From the NCBI GenBank assembly GCA_002716355.1, contig PBAU01000003.1, positions 124,001-188,000 of the forward strand: a stretch of DNA of 64,000 bases. The letters run 5' to 3'. This stretch comes from a bacterium (lineage in GTDB: Bacteria; UBP7; UBA6624). The notes under the pieces are model-generated. The model did no database searches. It saw only the letters and a list, made by a program, of their open reading frames with translations, and was not told where the DNA came from. Both the position numbers and the translations under genes were made by a program. Of the stretch, positions 18,440-27,463 are shown piece by piece; positions within the stretch are counted from its first letter, which is position 1, and every line of letters starts with the position of its first letter.

Positions 18440-19318
18440 ATGAATCTAACGAATCAAAAAAAATACACTGATTTGCTAGAGAAGTTCTCTTTGTTCCTGA
18501 TAAGTGAAGGCAAGTCTGATTTGACTATTGAAGCCTATATGAAAGATGTCAAAGGTTGGCTTGAGAAAAACAATAGCACACCTGATGAAATGGCTGACCA
18601 TATAGCTTCATTGGGAATACGGGGAAAGGCCTCCAGGACCATTTCGAGGCATGCCTCTTCATTGAGAAGGTGGGGAAGATTCTTGGTTGAGCATGGATAT
18701 GAGAAAGAGGATATCGCAAGGCTTATCGTCAACCCGAAAAGAAAGATACACTTGCCGACATTCCTTGTCCAGCAGCAGGTTGAAGACATAATCGAATCAT
18801 GTGACCAAGAATCTGAAATCGGCATAAGGGATGCAACAATGTTCCAGATGATCTATGACGCAGGGCTTCGTGGCAGTGAGGCCCTGAAGATCAAGCTTGA
18901 AGACTTGAGCCAGTCAAGGACAGAATTTATAGTCACGGGAAAGGGAAGCCGTGAAAGGGTTTGCCTCCTTGGCCCAAGGTCGAAGGAAAAGCTTGAAAAA
19001 TGGATTGAAGGCCCGAGAAAGGAATGGGACAGCAATGAATGCCCTTTCCTTTTCATCAGCAAGAAGGGGACACCCATAACGACAAGGCAATTGAGGAACA
19101 GGTTCTATGAGGCTGTCAAGAGTGCCGGATTGGGTTCAGGCATATCCCCGCATGCATTGAGGCATGCCTTTGCGACACATATGCTTCAGAATGGCTGTGA
19201 CATCAGGATAGTGCAGTCATTGCTTGGGCACAAGAGGATAAGCACGACACAGATCTACACGCATTTGGCTTTCCCTGACCTGCTCATGACGTACAGGGCC
19301 TGTCACCCTAGGGCTTGA
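18440..19318 (+). CDS. xerC: XerC/XerD-family tyrosine recombinase
   Basis: The 292-residue protein has the usual Xer length. A SAM-like core-binding domain spans ~8-90 (TIEAYMKDVKGWL). The catalytic domain has all active-site residues: R144 (AGLRGSEAL), K168 (TGKGSRER), H238 and R241 (SPHALRHAFATHML), H264 (LLGHKRISTTQIYTH) and nucleophile Y273. Chromosome-dimer resolution at dif is the default role; no dif-like site was found beside it. From about 18.6 kb the gene is roughly 48-53% G+C in sampled lines, against about a third for its neighbours, and uses AGG, AAG and GGC freely. That suggests a different history, or selection. Confidence 0.92.
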   Translation: MNLTNQKKYTDLLEKFSLFLISEGKSDLTIEAYMKDVKGWLEKNNSTPDEMADHIASLGIRGKASRTISRHASSLRRWGRFLVEHGYEKEDIARLIVNPKRKIHLPTFLVQQQVEDIIESCDQESEIGIRDATMFQMIYDAGLRGSEALKIKLEDLSQSRTEFIVTGKGSRERVCLLGPRSKEKLEKWIEGPRKEWDSNECPFLFISKKGTPITTRQLRNRFYEAVKSAGLGSGISPHALRHAFATHMLQNGCDIRIVQSLLGHKRISTTQIYTHLAFPDLLMTYRACHPRA

Positions 19319-19415
19319 TGGAAAGAAGTTCTATTTGACGGCGAGTGTCTGCAAAAGACGTACTGGCAGCAAACTTATCGATGTGGTGATTTGACTGAGT
19401 GCAACACCGGATCAA
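19319..19415. other. 97-bp spacer between Xer gene and Ig-like lipoprotein gene
   Basis: This is the longest non-coding stretch in the window and lies between two convergent genes. It is richer in G+C than the window average. A weak imperfect inverted repeat (GTGATT near 19386 and AATCAC near 19414) could form a poor hairpin, but there is no T-tract and no convincing terminator. No dif, att or tRNA sequence was recognised. Confidence 0.5.
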
Positions 19416-20090
19416 TCACTGGAAGACCTGGTTGACAACAAACTCAAAGGAAGCATTATCTGAAGTATTCCCAGCTCCATCCTTTACATTAACCTCAAAT
19501 TCATAGTCACCAAACGGCAGGTCGGGGTATGAAATGGCTCCTCCATTACATATTTCCCAGACTGGATTTTGCAACCCTGTAAGCCTACACCAATACTCAG
19601 CAACAAAATAGTTGTCAGTTCCATCATACGCAAAATTTGCAGTAAAAGGCGCAAAACCAACAATCTCTCCAGAAATATAGTCTGGAGATTCTGATATTGT
19701 TACTTCAGGATCAGTTAAATCAACAGTAAGTGTCCAGTTTATTCCTCCATGCGGTGGATTATGTGGTTCCTCGTTCCCAGCTGAATCAGTTGCCTTGACT
19801 TCAAAGTTCTGAGATCCATCAGAAAGGACCGTATAGTTAACAGGGCTTATACAAGACTGCCAAGACACAGTTGAGTTTTGACAATTGGTATTTGGACAAA
19901 GCCTGCATTCGAACGTGCAGTTATCTTCATCAGCCTGAAACGAAAAACTCAGAGTGGCAGATCCATGATAGCCTGATGGGGGATCAAGCAAGACAGTATG
20001 AGGAGGATCGACATCAGTAACAGGACCTGAGCCTCCTCCGCCACAGGCATATAAAAAAACTATAGAAAACAAAACAAAAAAATTTTTCAT
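19416..20090 (-). CDS. Lipoprotein with two cysteine-bearing Ig-like repeats
   Basis: The 224-residue protein has a lipobox (FLYACGGGGSG, Cys16). Two repeats follow, with the shared pattern Y/F-x-C-R-L ... W-x-x-C ... Y-x-x-L-x-x-G-x-x-x-FEV-x-x-x-D-x-AGN: residues ~55-108 and ~150-215. This disulfide-type bacterial Ig-like repeat is common in surface and adhesion proteins. The first repeat holds six cysteines. AAGGAG precedes the ATG at 20090. It lies 12 bp downstream of the pseudopilin gene, so a pseudopilus-associated or surface role is inferred from position only. Confidence 0.8.
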   Translation of the reverse strand: MKNFFVLFSIVFLYACGGGGSGPVTDVDPPHTVLLDPPSGYHGSATLSFSFQADEDNCTFECRLCPNTNCQNSTVSWQSCISPVNYTVLSDGSQNFEVKATDSAGNEEPHNPPHGGINWTLTVDLTDPEVTISESPDYISGEIVGFAPFTANFAYDGTDNYFVAEYWCRLTGLQNPVWEICNGGAISYPDLPFGDYEFEVNVKDGAGNTSDNASFEFVVNQVFQ

Positions 20091-20102
20091 ATTAAAACTC
20101 CT

Positions 20103-21122
20103 TTATCTGACATTGCCGTCAGTATCAACAACCATGATGATTCCGTCAAACAACGAATCTGGGTTTCCGGGAACTCCCCTGAATCCGCTTGAGTCACTGA
20201 CAACTCCATCATTGTCCGGATCCCAGGCATCGCTCATAAGCACATTAGGGACACCATCACCATAAATGCTGTCACCGCTGTATGGCTGCTCGCCATTAGC
20301 GCCTATGCCAGGCATGCACGCCCTATCGCCTCTTGATTCAATGGAGCCATTGAGCTGATAGCCTGGAGAGCAAAGGTAATCTTTGCCTATTCCTCTAGTG
20401 GATCCAAATGCAGCCAAGACCCAACCTTGGGAAACAGCTCTTGTTTCACTTGACGGATTGGCTTCACCTTGCTCTACATAAGGTGCAAACCTGCCTGAAA
20501 CCAATGACCTGTATATGAAAAGCCCTGGGATGAAGTCAATTGTTTTGGCATCTCCATCACCTACAAAATAAGTTCCTGGGGATTGACAGTCATTTGTGGT
20601 ATGGTCCAATGCAGACCAGCATGAGGATGGAAAATTTGGATCATGAAGAACATTGCCCATAAAGCTTCCAGCCCTCAATGGCACCTCAGAAAGCCCCATG
20701 TCGTCTAAAAGATGATCATCCATACATCCGAACCTTGGATCTTCAGCAGCCATCGTGCACATGCCTCTTCCATCCTGCACAAAAGGATTCTTCGGATACT
20801 GGTCGATATATCCAAATCTCAACAATGGATCCAATGCCGACCAGCTTCCATGCTCGTGACCAGCAATATCTGGATGTGCAGCGCTGGTTCCGCTGTACCC
20901 CCAGGAATTAGGTGTACCGCCCCATATGTATCCTGGATAATACCCATCATAGTCTGCAGCAAACCTATGAAGGGCTGACTGGATTATCCTGAGGTTATTC
21001 TTGACCTCGGTTTCTTTTGCCTTGTCTTTGGCCTTGACGAAATTAGGCAAAGCAAGCGAAACAAGTATTCCTAATATGGTTATCACAACTAAAAGTTCAA
21101 TAAGGGTAAATCCTCTTTTCAT
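20103..21122 (-). CDS. Type II secretion / type IV pilin-like major pseudopilin
   Basis: The prepilin leader MKRG|FTLIELLVVITILGIL is textbook (G/F cleavage, E5). The usual helix and KNNLRIIQSALHRFAADYDGYYPG follow, as in GspG-type pseudopilins. At 339 residues it is much longer than GspG (~140). The extra part is Cys-, Gly- and Pro-rich and ends with a DPDNDGVVSD loop that could bind calcium, then MVVDTDGNVR. GGAGGA lies 7-8 bases before the ATG, a strong ribosome site. No secretion-machinery gene is nearby, and G+C is about 50% in sampled lines. It could be a stand-alone surface pilin. Confidence 0.9.
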   Translation of the reverse strand: MKRGFTLIELLVVITILGILVSLALPNFVKAKDKAKETEVKNNLRIIQSALHRFAADYDGYYPGYIWGGTPNSWGYSGTSAAHPDIAGHEHGSWSALDPLLRFGYIDQYPKNPFVQDGRGMCTMAAEDPRFGCMDDHLLDDMGLSEVPLRAGSFMGNVLHDPNFPSSCWSALDHTTNDCQSPGTYFVGDGDAKTIDFIPGLFIYRSLVSGRFAPYVEQGEANPSSETRAVSQGWVLAAFGSTRGIGKDYLCSPGYQLNGSIESRGDRACMPGIGANGEQPYSGDSIYGDGVPNVLMSDAWDPDNDGVVSDSSGFRGVPGNPDSLFDGIIMVVDTDGNVR

Positions 21123-21167
21123 AACGTATCCTCCAAAAAATTATAACCCTAGAAAAAGATTCTTTAT

Positions 21168-21836
21168 TTAGTTGTATGCCTTTATGTAATCAAGCTCAAT
21201 CGTAAAAGGGCCATCTTTCTTGTCAAAAAGCATGATTCCAAAGCTTGATAGACTCTTTGGGTTCAACCTTATCCCTGGTATCCTTCGTCCAAATGTGGTT
21301 GCGTAAAAACTTTTAAAGGGGATTCTCACCGTAACCCATTCATCCTTTTTTGTTTCCAATGGGTGCCAAAAATCGAATCTGCCTGACCTAGAGGTGAAAT
21401 AATACTTCCTTCCATCCCCCCTAACCTTCAGCTCTATCCCTTTCCAATCTGCAAGATCAAAATTCTCACCAAAGCTCCTTATTGACGAAAAACCACCATT
21501 ATTCTCAAGAGATATCGAACCAGTAAAAAACAAACAGGATTCATTTGTGACATAAACATCTCCACGTGATATGCCTCCCATGACACCATCATTCACGACG
21601 CTCCAAAAAAGAGATGAATCTTCTGTTTTGAAGTCAGCAATCATCCTGGTCTCCTTAAGCTCTTTTGGTTCTCCCGAATCGCCACTTAGGTTTTTAGATG
21701 GGGTTGGAAGTTCTGATGTTTTTATTTCAGGATCATCACTCCTGCTTAAATCATTCAAATCAAGTGATGCAAAAAACAAAAACATCACCAATACAACCAT
21801 TTCAACTAAACTTTTTGAATCAGATTCTTTTTTCAT
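21168..21836 (-). CDS. CIA30-domain membrane-anchored protein
   Basis: I place the start at the ATG at 21836, because GGAGGG lies 5-9 bases upstream and a more distal ATG at 21926 would overlap the aminotransferase gene. The 222-residue protein has a hydrophobic N-terminal segment (MVVLVMFLFFASL), a variable linker and a CIA30 domain. The domain shows WSVVNDGVMGGISRGDV, FTGSISLENNGGFSSIRSF, GIELKVRGDGRKYYF, DEWVTVRIPFKSFYAT and FGIMLFDKKDGPFTIELDYIKAY. CIA30 is a galactose-binding-like jelly roll, named for complex I intermediate-associated protein 30. Bacterial members are poorly characterised. The anchor suggests a periplasmic location. Confidence 0.85.
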   Translation of the reverse strand: MKKESDSKSLVEMVVLVMFLFFASLDLNDLSRSDDPEIKTSELPTPSKNLSGDSGEPKELKETRMIADFKTEDSSLFWSVVNDGVMGGISRGDVYVTNESCLFFTGSISLENNGGFSSIRSFGENFDLADWKGIELKVRGDGRKYYFTSRSGRFDFWHPLETKKDEWVTVRIPFKSFYATTFGRRIPGIRLNPKSLSSFGIMLFDKKDGPFTIELDYIKAYN

Positions 21837-21870
21837 TTCACCCTCCAAAAGGGTATATTCTAGATAACAA

Positions 21871-23028
21871 TTACAGAAATTCTTCTTTAACCGCAACGGA
21901 TAATCTACGATAATCAGATTTCTCATTGTAGATTTGAGCCGATATCCTTATCCACAAACGATCGCTTGGGTCTGTAACAGCAACCTCAACCTTATGCTTT
22001 TCCCATAAGCGCTTAACAATGGACACCCTTTCATCATCTCCGCCAGAAATGCTTCCAGGTATAGGGATTGGAACCATACTCGCAAACATCTTCCTTTCAA
22101 GATTAAGGTCAACATTCCATTCTTTTGCCAACATTTGAGCTGAATCCCATGCAAGATTGTGCATATATTCTTTCACATCACCACTACCAAAAGACTCATA
22201 AAAATCAATTGCGGAATTCACAGACAGCCATGGTGAAAAGTCTCTTGTGCCTTGCCAGAGAAACTCGGTGCTGTAGCCTTCTTTTCCGTGGTAACCCCAA
22301 GAAATAACGGTTGGATGTGTCTTTTCTTGCATCTCGGGTGATGTCCACAAAAGAGCGCAACCTTTTGGTGCATAAAGCCATTTGTGCGCGTTTGTAACAT
22401 ACCAATCAGCACCAAGGCTTGGAATATCAAGTTCAATCTGACCAATTGCATGGGCCCCATCTACAAAAACTTTTATGCCTTTATCGTGAGCCATATCAAC
22501 AATTTTCTTTACTGGAAAGATTGTTGCAGATGCAGATGCAATATGGTCAACCAATAAAAATCTTGTCTTGCTTGTTAGTGCTGATTCAATTGAATCAACA
22601 ATTTCATTTTCACTCTTTGCTGGAAAAGGAACAATTGCCTCTTTTACAATCGCTCCTGAATTCAAGGCTACAAAATCCATAGTTGCCCTAACTGCACCAT
22701 ATACATGACTTGTTGTAACAAGTTCATCTCCAGGCTTGAATTCAAGAGATCTTAAAACAGAATTTGCACCTGTTGTTGCATTGTCAACAAAAGCCATATC
22801 CTTTCCGCTTGCAGAAACAAAAGAGCCAGCCTTCTCAAGGGACTCTTCAACCAAGCCTTCCCAAACTTCTCTTCCTAAAAATCTGCAAGGCTGCTTTTCC
22901 ATCCTTTCCCTTATCTCATTTTGTTTTTGAAGAACAGAAATGGGGCAGGCTCCGTAAGACCCATGATTTAAAAATGCAATTTCTGGATCAATGTGCCATT
23001 TGTTGATTATCTTTTTGCCAAATTTCAT
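21871..23028 (-). CDS. Class V aminotransferase (isopenicillin-N epimerase-like)
   Basis: The 385-residue PLP enzyme has NHGSYGACP near the N-terminus, FVDNATTGANSVLRSL, HVYGAVRATMDF, LLVDHIASASATIFP, FVDGAHAIGQIELDI and the PLP lysine in VTNAHKWLYAPKGCALLW. FLGREVWEGL and the DDERVSIVKRLWEKH C-terminus fit the isopenicillin-N epimerase/EgtE-like/cysteine-desulfurase-like branch. No beta-lactam or ergothioneine genes are nearby, so the substrate is open. It overlaps the upstream gene by 4 bp (ATGA). Confidence 0.85.
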   Translation of the reverse strand: MKFGKKIINKWHIDPEIAFLNHGSYGACPISVLQKQNEIRERMEKQPCRFLGREVWEGLVEESLEKAGSFVSASGKDMAFVDNATTGANSVLRSLEFKPGDELVTTSHVYGAVRATMDFVALNSGAIVKEAIVPFPAKSENEIVDSIESALTSKTRFLLVDHIASASATIFPVKKIVDMAHDKGIKVFVDGAHAIGQIELDIPSLGADWYVTNAHKWLYAPKGCALLWTSPEMQEKTHPTVISWGYHGKEGYSTEFLWQGTRDFSPWLSVNSAIDFYESFGSGDVKEYMHNLAWDSAQMLAKEWNVDLNLERKMFASMVPIPIPGSISGGDDERVSIVKRLWEKHKVEVAVTDPSDRLWIRISAQIYNEKSDYRRLSVAVKEEFL

Positions 23029-23630
23029 TTTTTCTCAAATTCAGGATCTAAGAATCCTGCCTCACGCAAAGAGACATCTGCAACCAAGATCATTCCTTCA
23101 AAGTTTGAATCTTTTGACAAGTCTGATGAGTCTAACTGTCTGAAATTCCCTCTACCATCAATTACACCCCTTACATTCGGGGGATAGTCCATATAAAGTG
23201 TATCTTGGTCAGGTATCTCAAAGCAATCTCTAGATTGCGCTGGATAGTAATAGACAGAACAAGTAAAAACTAAGAGCTTATCACCAGGGGAAAGCCAATC
23301 AACCTGAGAGCCTAATACTTCAACATAAGCCAAGCCGCCTTTGAATTCGCCGATCAAAGGCCCCTCAACAACCAAATCCTCTGCTTTTTTTGTTTCAAGT
23401 TTTGATATTTTTGAAATCTTGTTTGCCATTTTTTCTATAGTGGCATTGACATCATGAGGATCGACTCTCAAGACATCAATAACATTTACTTCGGTGACGA
23501 TCAAGTTGTCATTTGATTTTGTTATCAAGCTTTGGAAGTTGCCTGGACGTCCAACAACATACAGTACAACAAAAACAATAAAAGCCACAAAAAGAACACA
23601 ACCTTTATTTTCCCAAAGAAAATCTAACAT
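23025..23630 (-). CDS. Uncharacterised single-pass membrane protein
   Basis: I do not recognise this 201-residue protein. It has one N-terminal transmembrane helix (KGCVLFVAFIVFVVLYVVG) and then an extracytoplasmic part with alternating strands (EDLVVEGPLIGEFKGGLAYVEVLGSQVDWLSPGDKLLVFTCSVYYYPAQSRDCFEIP) and two possible disulfide cysteines. The segment GEFKGGLAYVEV...LSPGDKLLVFTC could be a small beta-barrel. It lies between the BsuPI/VWA protein (6-bp gap) and the aminotransferase (4-bp overlap), so it belongs to the same envelope operon. Confidence 0.75.
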   Translation of the reverse strand: MLDFLWENKGCVLFVAFIVFVVLYVVGRPGNFQSLITKSNDNLIVTEVNVIDVLRVDPHDVNATIEKMANKISKISKLETKKAEDLVVEGPLIGEFKGGLAYVEVLGSQVDWLSPGDKLLVFTCSVYYYPAQSRDCFEIPDQDTLYMDYPPNVRGVIDGRGNFRQLDSSDLSKDSNFEGMILVADVSLREAGFLDPEFEKK

Positions 23631-23636
23631 TTAAAG

Positions 23637-25541
23637 TTATCTAATGCCTCTTCTTCCACCTTTTTCCGAACCTTCTTCATCCGATTCCTTCTCTACTTCT
23701 TTATTCATTTCAGAAACCTTTAAGTCTATAGCTTCAAGCTCATCCAATTCTCTAAGCCTCTCTTCAAGAAAAAGAATTGTTCTTCTGCCTTTTGAAATCT
23801 CTATAGATGGAACCTGAATGGTTTCTGAGCCAAGAACCCTTATTGAGTAAGTGCCTTCCAAAAGCCTCACTGGCTTCCCAACGGAACTAGATGCAACTAT
23901 TGATCCATAAGAGTCAAGAACGACAAACCCTTCACCCTTTTGCTCATCAGAAACAATCTCTAACTGACCACCATTCATGTTGACTTTAGCCAAATCTTCC
24001 AATAAAGAACTTAACTCAACCAAGGTTACAAAAGGATAAAAAGACCCTCCAGTTTCTTTTGTTAAATTCTTATAAGCAGATTGCATTTTAGAGCTCAAAT
24101 TAAAACCGAAAACCTCTAAAGTAAAGTCAGGAGAGTTTTTATTTAAAGCCCTTGCTATATCCCAAGGACTTTCACCACATGAATCACCTCCATCAGTAAT
24201 TAAAAATATTGATTTAGGACCAGGATGGTTCTTTAAGTCAAGATATGCTGACTTTAATGCTCTAGTCAAAGCAGATGCTCCTGATGGAACCATATCCTCC
24301 AAAGAGATTAGTGCCTTGTAGGGTTTGAAAGACTCTAATGGGTGAACGAGACTTGTAAGATTGCAGTCAGAATTTTCATTACTTCCAAAAACCCTAAGCG
24401 CAACAAGCTCCTCTTCCAATCCTCCCTGCAGAAACAAGTTCTCCAAGCCATTTAAAACTACTTTGTGCTTTGTGTTCCTCCCGCTTGAAGCATTAATATT
24501 ATCTAAAAGACTTTTCGAATAATCTACAACTATCTCCAATGCAGGCACCTCAAGAATTTCTTCAGCAATAGCGTTCGAGCCCTCGAGGGTAAACCCAGAA
24601 CCAGCTTCAAAAGCAATAGGCCCTATCTTTAACTCATTATCAACAATGGGCAAGACCCCTTCGACAAGAAGAGTTCCCGCCTTAACAAGGTTCGAGCTTC
24701 TATCAAAATAATTCCAAGTTCTTTCTATCTTGATCTCTTTCCCAGGGAGAATCGTATCTTTTTGTAGGGATTCTAAAAAAAACTGTCCTGAAGACCATTT
24801 CCATAAAACCTTACTTTGGTTTTTGTCATATACAACAAAGTCAAACTTTTGTGCTGAAGGATAATTTAAAAATTTTGCTTCTTCTGAAAGGTTCCTTATT
24901 ATCATTTCAAATCTAACTTTTGTTCTGTCGGGATTGGCTCTTAGCTCAATATTTAAACCATCCTTCTGATAACCTGGGTAAAAGACCTCGCCATTAATGT
25001 GAGCCTCTCTTAAAACATAGCTTCCCCAGGATCCATTTGGACTGTACCAATTTCTACTTATCACACCTAAGCCATCTTTTAGATTCCATTCATCATTCAT
25101 TTGGTTTTTGCAACCTTTGCATGCATGATACTTCATTGAATTTTCTAAATCCCACCCTCCTGCGTTCCCTGAAGAAACTGCATATGTTCTTGCCGCCTCT
25201 GGATCACCATATAAAAATGGCAGCTCTTCTCCTGAGGGGGTTCTGTAAAAATAACCTTTTAATTTTGAGTTGTATCTAACGTGAAATGTTTGAGACTGGA
25301 CAGGCCCTAAGGTACCGGGGTATCCAGCAACAACCCAATATGTATAACCATCCTTGATAACCCTGTCTACAACTTCAACCTCAAATAAAGAACTGGTCTG
25401 CCTGCCTGTAAGATTGCCTTTGAATTCATAAACCCACTTGTTGCCTACTTCCATTGGCCAAAATGGAGTTTGAGGGAATGTTGCATCACCTTTTCCAAAC
25501 GCAAGGACAAGCAGGAAAGATAAACTTATTAAGTTTTTCAT
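23637..25541 (-). CDS. Secreted BsuPI-domain + von Willebrand factor A protein
   Basis: The 634-residue protein has a signal peptide (ISLSFLLVLAFGKGDA). An N-terminal domain (~25-180) has WPMEVGNKWVYEF and a CKGC pair. A BsuPI-type proteinase-inhibitor-like beta domain follows at ~195-300 (FEMIIRNLSEEAKFLNYPSAQKFDFVVYD, WKWSSGQFF, LPGKEIKIERTW). A VWA domain occupies ~335-510 with an intact MIDAS: D340-x-S342-x-S344, T426 (GASALTRAL) and D450 (LITDGGDSC). A short C-terminal beta domain and an acidic/basic tail end the protein. Metal-dependent protein binding in the periplasm is inferred. It overlaps the triple-thioredoxin lipoprotein gene by 4 bp. Confidence 0.85.
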   Translation of the reverse strand: MKNLISLSFLLVLAFGKGDATFPQTPFWPMEVGNKWVYEFKGNLTGRQTSSLFEVEVVDRVIKDGYTYWVVAGYPGTLGPVQSQTFHVRYNSKLKGYFYRTPSGEELPFLYGDPEAARTYAVSSGNAGGWDLENSMKYHACKGCKNQMNDEWNLKDGLGVISRNWYSPNGSWGSYVLREAHINGEVFYPGYQKDGLNIELRANPDRTKVRFEMIIRNLSEEAKFLNYPSAQKFDFVVYDKNQSKVLWKWSSGQFFLESLQKDTILPGKEIKIERTWNYFDRSSNLVKAGTLLVEGVLPIVDNELKIGPIAFEAGSGFTLEGSNAIAEEILEVPALEIVVDYSKSLLDNINASSGRNTKHKVVLNGLENLFLQGGLEEELVALRVFGSNENSDCNLTSLVHPLESFKPYKALISLEDMVPSGASALTRALKSAYLDLKNHPGPKSIFLITDGGDSCGESPWDIARALNKNSPDFTLEVFGFNLSSKMQSAYKNLTKETGGSFYPFVTLVELSSLLEDLAKVNMNGGQLEIVSDEQKGEGFVVLDSYGSIVASSSVGKPVRLLEGTYSIRVLGSETIQVPSIEISKGRRTILFLEERLRELDELEAIDLKVSEMNKEVEKESDEEGSEKGGRRGIR

Positions 25542-27010
25542 TTTTCCTCAGAAACAAGATCAATTAAAAATGGCAAATAGCCTAATGAACCTGAATCAAG
25601 CTTGTAAGGGGGGAAAATAAATGCTGGAGTGCCTGGCAAAGCTAAAGACTGGCCAATCTCTTTATCCTTGTTGACCCTCTCTTTTGCTTGAGTTCCACTC
25701 TTGCAAGATCTAAATTCCTCTATATTTAAGCCAAGCTCTGTTGCATACCTAACCAAATCACTACCAGAAAGAGCTTTTTGATTCGCAAAAAGCTTATCCT
25801 TGTACTCCCAAAATTTACCTTGCTCATATGCACATTCAGAAGCAATTGCTGCTTCATAAGCATTTTGATGCATTGGCAATGGATAATGATGGAAAGAATG
25901 AGATATAAGGCCAGTGTCTATAAAAGATTTTTTTAATGCAGGGTACTCTCTAATATTAAACGCTGCACAACCTGGGCACTCAAAATCCTCAAAAATATGT
26001 AAAGTTGGAGCATCAGGAGAACCTTCAAGGTGTCCACCTTCTATTTCACTCAAACCTTTAACCTTGTAAACACCTTCATACAATGTTCCTGAAAGAATTG
26101 AAAAAGACCCATGCCTTTCAATAAACTCTTCAACATTTCTTGGAACACTCACATTGTCAAGCATTATCAATGGAAGAACATCTGAATCATAAGCATCAAG
26201 GTATTGATCCCCTACAGGATCTCCAGACACCCTCCATTCAATATACTCAACCCCAAAAGCTCCTGCTATCTTATTTACAAAATTTTGAATTCTGCAGCCA
26301 TCGCAATCACCCTCAACAACAATAATCTTAGACTTTTTAGACTCAGAACTGTTATCAAAACCTTCAAGGAGCTCTAAAACCTGTGAAGCATCAATATTTG
26401 AACCAAGCATATAAGGACCGACCATTAAAAATGGCAACATCCTAGTTCTGATTGAACCATTTGAAGTGGCGATCTCTAAATCGCTTCCTCCAATGATTCC
26501 ATTGACAATCCTTTCCCTTTCAAGTTTTGCAGCATCAGCATTAACACCACTTTCAAGACACGACGCTAAAGAGTCTCTATCGCTTTCTGCAGCTATAGCC
26601 AAAAGTGATTCAAGATTTACAACATCCCCTTCAAGAGAGCTCCAAGTGTCATAAGAAGCAAGAGCATTAGTTTTGTATTCATTTTGTTTTTTAGCAGAGT
26701 CTAAACACATTGATGCCTCCATGATTTTCTCATCACTTTCGTAAACAGTTACAAAATCAAGAACAACATCAATACCCTCTTGAATTAAAGGCATGATTAA
26801 TTTATTAAAAGCCTCACTTCCACTTTTGTTTTCCCAATTGCTTGAAAAATAAACAACTTTTTCATCTGAATAAGTTATATCCTCAAAATTTACATGTGCA
26901 GGCTTTCCACTATCGGAGCTCTGCATCGAACCATCATTAGAAACAATGCCCTTCTCGTTTGAGCAAGCAAAGCTAAAAAAAACAATTAAAACAAAAAACA
27001 AATTTTTCAT
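25538..27010 (-). CDS. Lipoprotein with three thioredoxin-fold domains (DsbA-like)
   Basis: The start is the ATG at 27010, with GGAG 6-9 bases upstream; an in-frame TTG precedes it. The lipobox is VFFSFACSN (Cys16). Domain 1 (~48-205) looks like a DsbA fold (VVYFSSNW at the active-site strand, cis-Pro-like RMLPFLMVG) but lacks CxxC. Domain 2 (~225-305) is a short thioredoxin-like unit with CDGC (236-239). Domain 3 (~330-485) is a DsbA/DsbG-type domain with FEDFECPGCAAF (CPGC 345-348) and cis-Pro LPGTPAFIF. It would catalyse thiol oxidation or isomerisation in the envelope, perhaps recharged by the DsbD-like protein at 13.6-15.1 kb. I know of no named family with this exact triple layout. Confidence 0.85.
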   Translation of the reverse strand: MKNLFFVLIVFFSFACSNEKGIVSNDGSMQSSDSGKPAHVNFEDITYSDEKVVYFSSNWENKSGSEAFNKLIMPLIQEGIDVVLDFVTVYESDEKIMEASMCLDSAKKQNEYKTNALASYDTWSSLEGDVVNLESLLAIAAESDRDSLASCLESGVNADAAKLERERIVNGIIGGSDLEIATSNGSIRTRMLPFLMVGPYMLGSNIDASQVLELLEGFDNSSESKKSKIIVVEGDCDGCRIQNFVNKIAGAFGVEYIEWRVSGDPVGDQYLDAYDSDVLPLIMLDNVSVPRNVEEFIERHGSFSILSGTLYEGVYKVKGLSEIEGGHLEGSPDAPTLHIFEDFECPGCAAFNIREYPALKKSFIDTGLISHSFHHYPLPMHQNAYEAAIASECAYEQGKFWEYKDKLFANQKALSGSDLVRYATELGLNIEEFRSCKSGTQAKERVNKDKEIGQSLALPGTPAFIFPPYKLDSGSLGYLPFLIDLVSEEK

Positions 27011-27450
27011 CAAATTCTCCTTTGAAGTATCTCCCGAACCTTTTTTCCATCTACATTTTGACCTTTAAGCCTAGCCATAACCTGTCCCATTATTGGACCA
27101 AAGTTACTTTTATCCTGAATTGAAGAAAGCACTTCGTCAACAATAGAAACAATCATATCTTCAGAAACCTCCTCAGGGAGAAACGGTTCGATGAGCTTGT
27201 ACCTTTTCAAAGATTCCTCGTAGCCTTCCTCTGAACCGCTGAGCTTGAATGCTTCCATTGATTCATTAAGCTGTTTGCATTCCTTCTTAACAACCTTCAG
27301 CACATCCTCTTCATTTAGGTCAGCCATTTTTTCAATTCTTGCATTTTTTATCTGAGCTCTAAGCATATTGAAAGTCTGGATTGAAAAATGATCTCTCTTC
27401 AATCTTGAAGATTTGAATGCCTCCTCGATTCTTTTGTATGTTTCTGACAT
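27010..27450 (-). CDS. yqeY: GatB/YqeY domain protein
   Basis: The ATG at 27450 gives 146 residues, the normal YqeY length; a longer frame from 27504 would overlap the upstream gene. The family core is visible: IEEAFKSSRLKRDHFSIQTFNMLRAQIKNARIE, YEESLKRYKLIEPFLPEEVSEDMI and NFGPIMGQVMARLKGQNVDGKKVREIL. YqeY resembles the tail domain of GatB, the amidotransferase subunit that binds tRNA, and a tRNA-related role is inferred for the family. Its stop overlaps the start of the next gene by one base (TGATG). Confidence 0.9.
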   Translation of the reverse strand: MSETYKRIEEAFKSSRLKRDHFSIQTFNMLRAQIKNARIEKMADLNEEDVLKVVKKECKQLNESMEAFKLSGSEEGYEESLKRYKLIEPFLPEEVSEDMIVSIVDEVLSSIQDKSNFGPIMGQVMARLKGQNVDGKKVREILQRRI

Positions 27451-27463
27451 TAGTGCTACTATT

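Noticed and set aside
19319-19415. dif/att site or terminator beside the Xer gene
   Set aside because: No XerC/XerD-type 28-bp half-site pair and no T-tract hairpin could be found in the 97-bp spacer.
21837-21926. Longer start for the CIA30 gene
   Set aside because: The ATG at 21836 has GGAGGG at the right distance; the longer start would run 56 bp into the aminotransferase gene.
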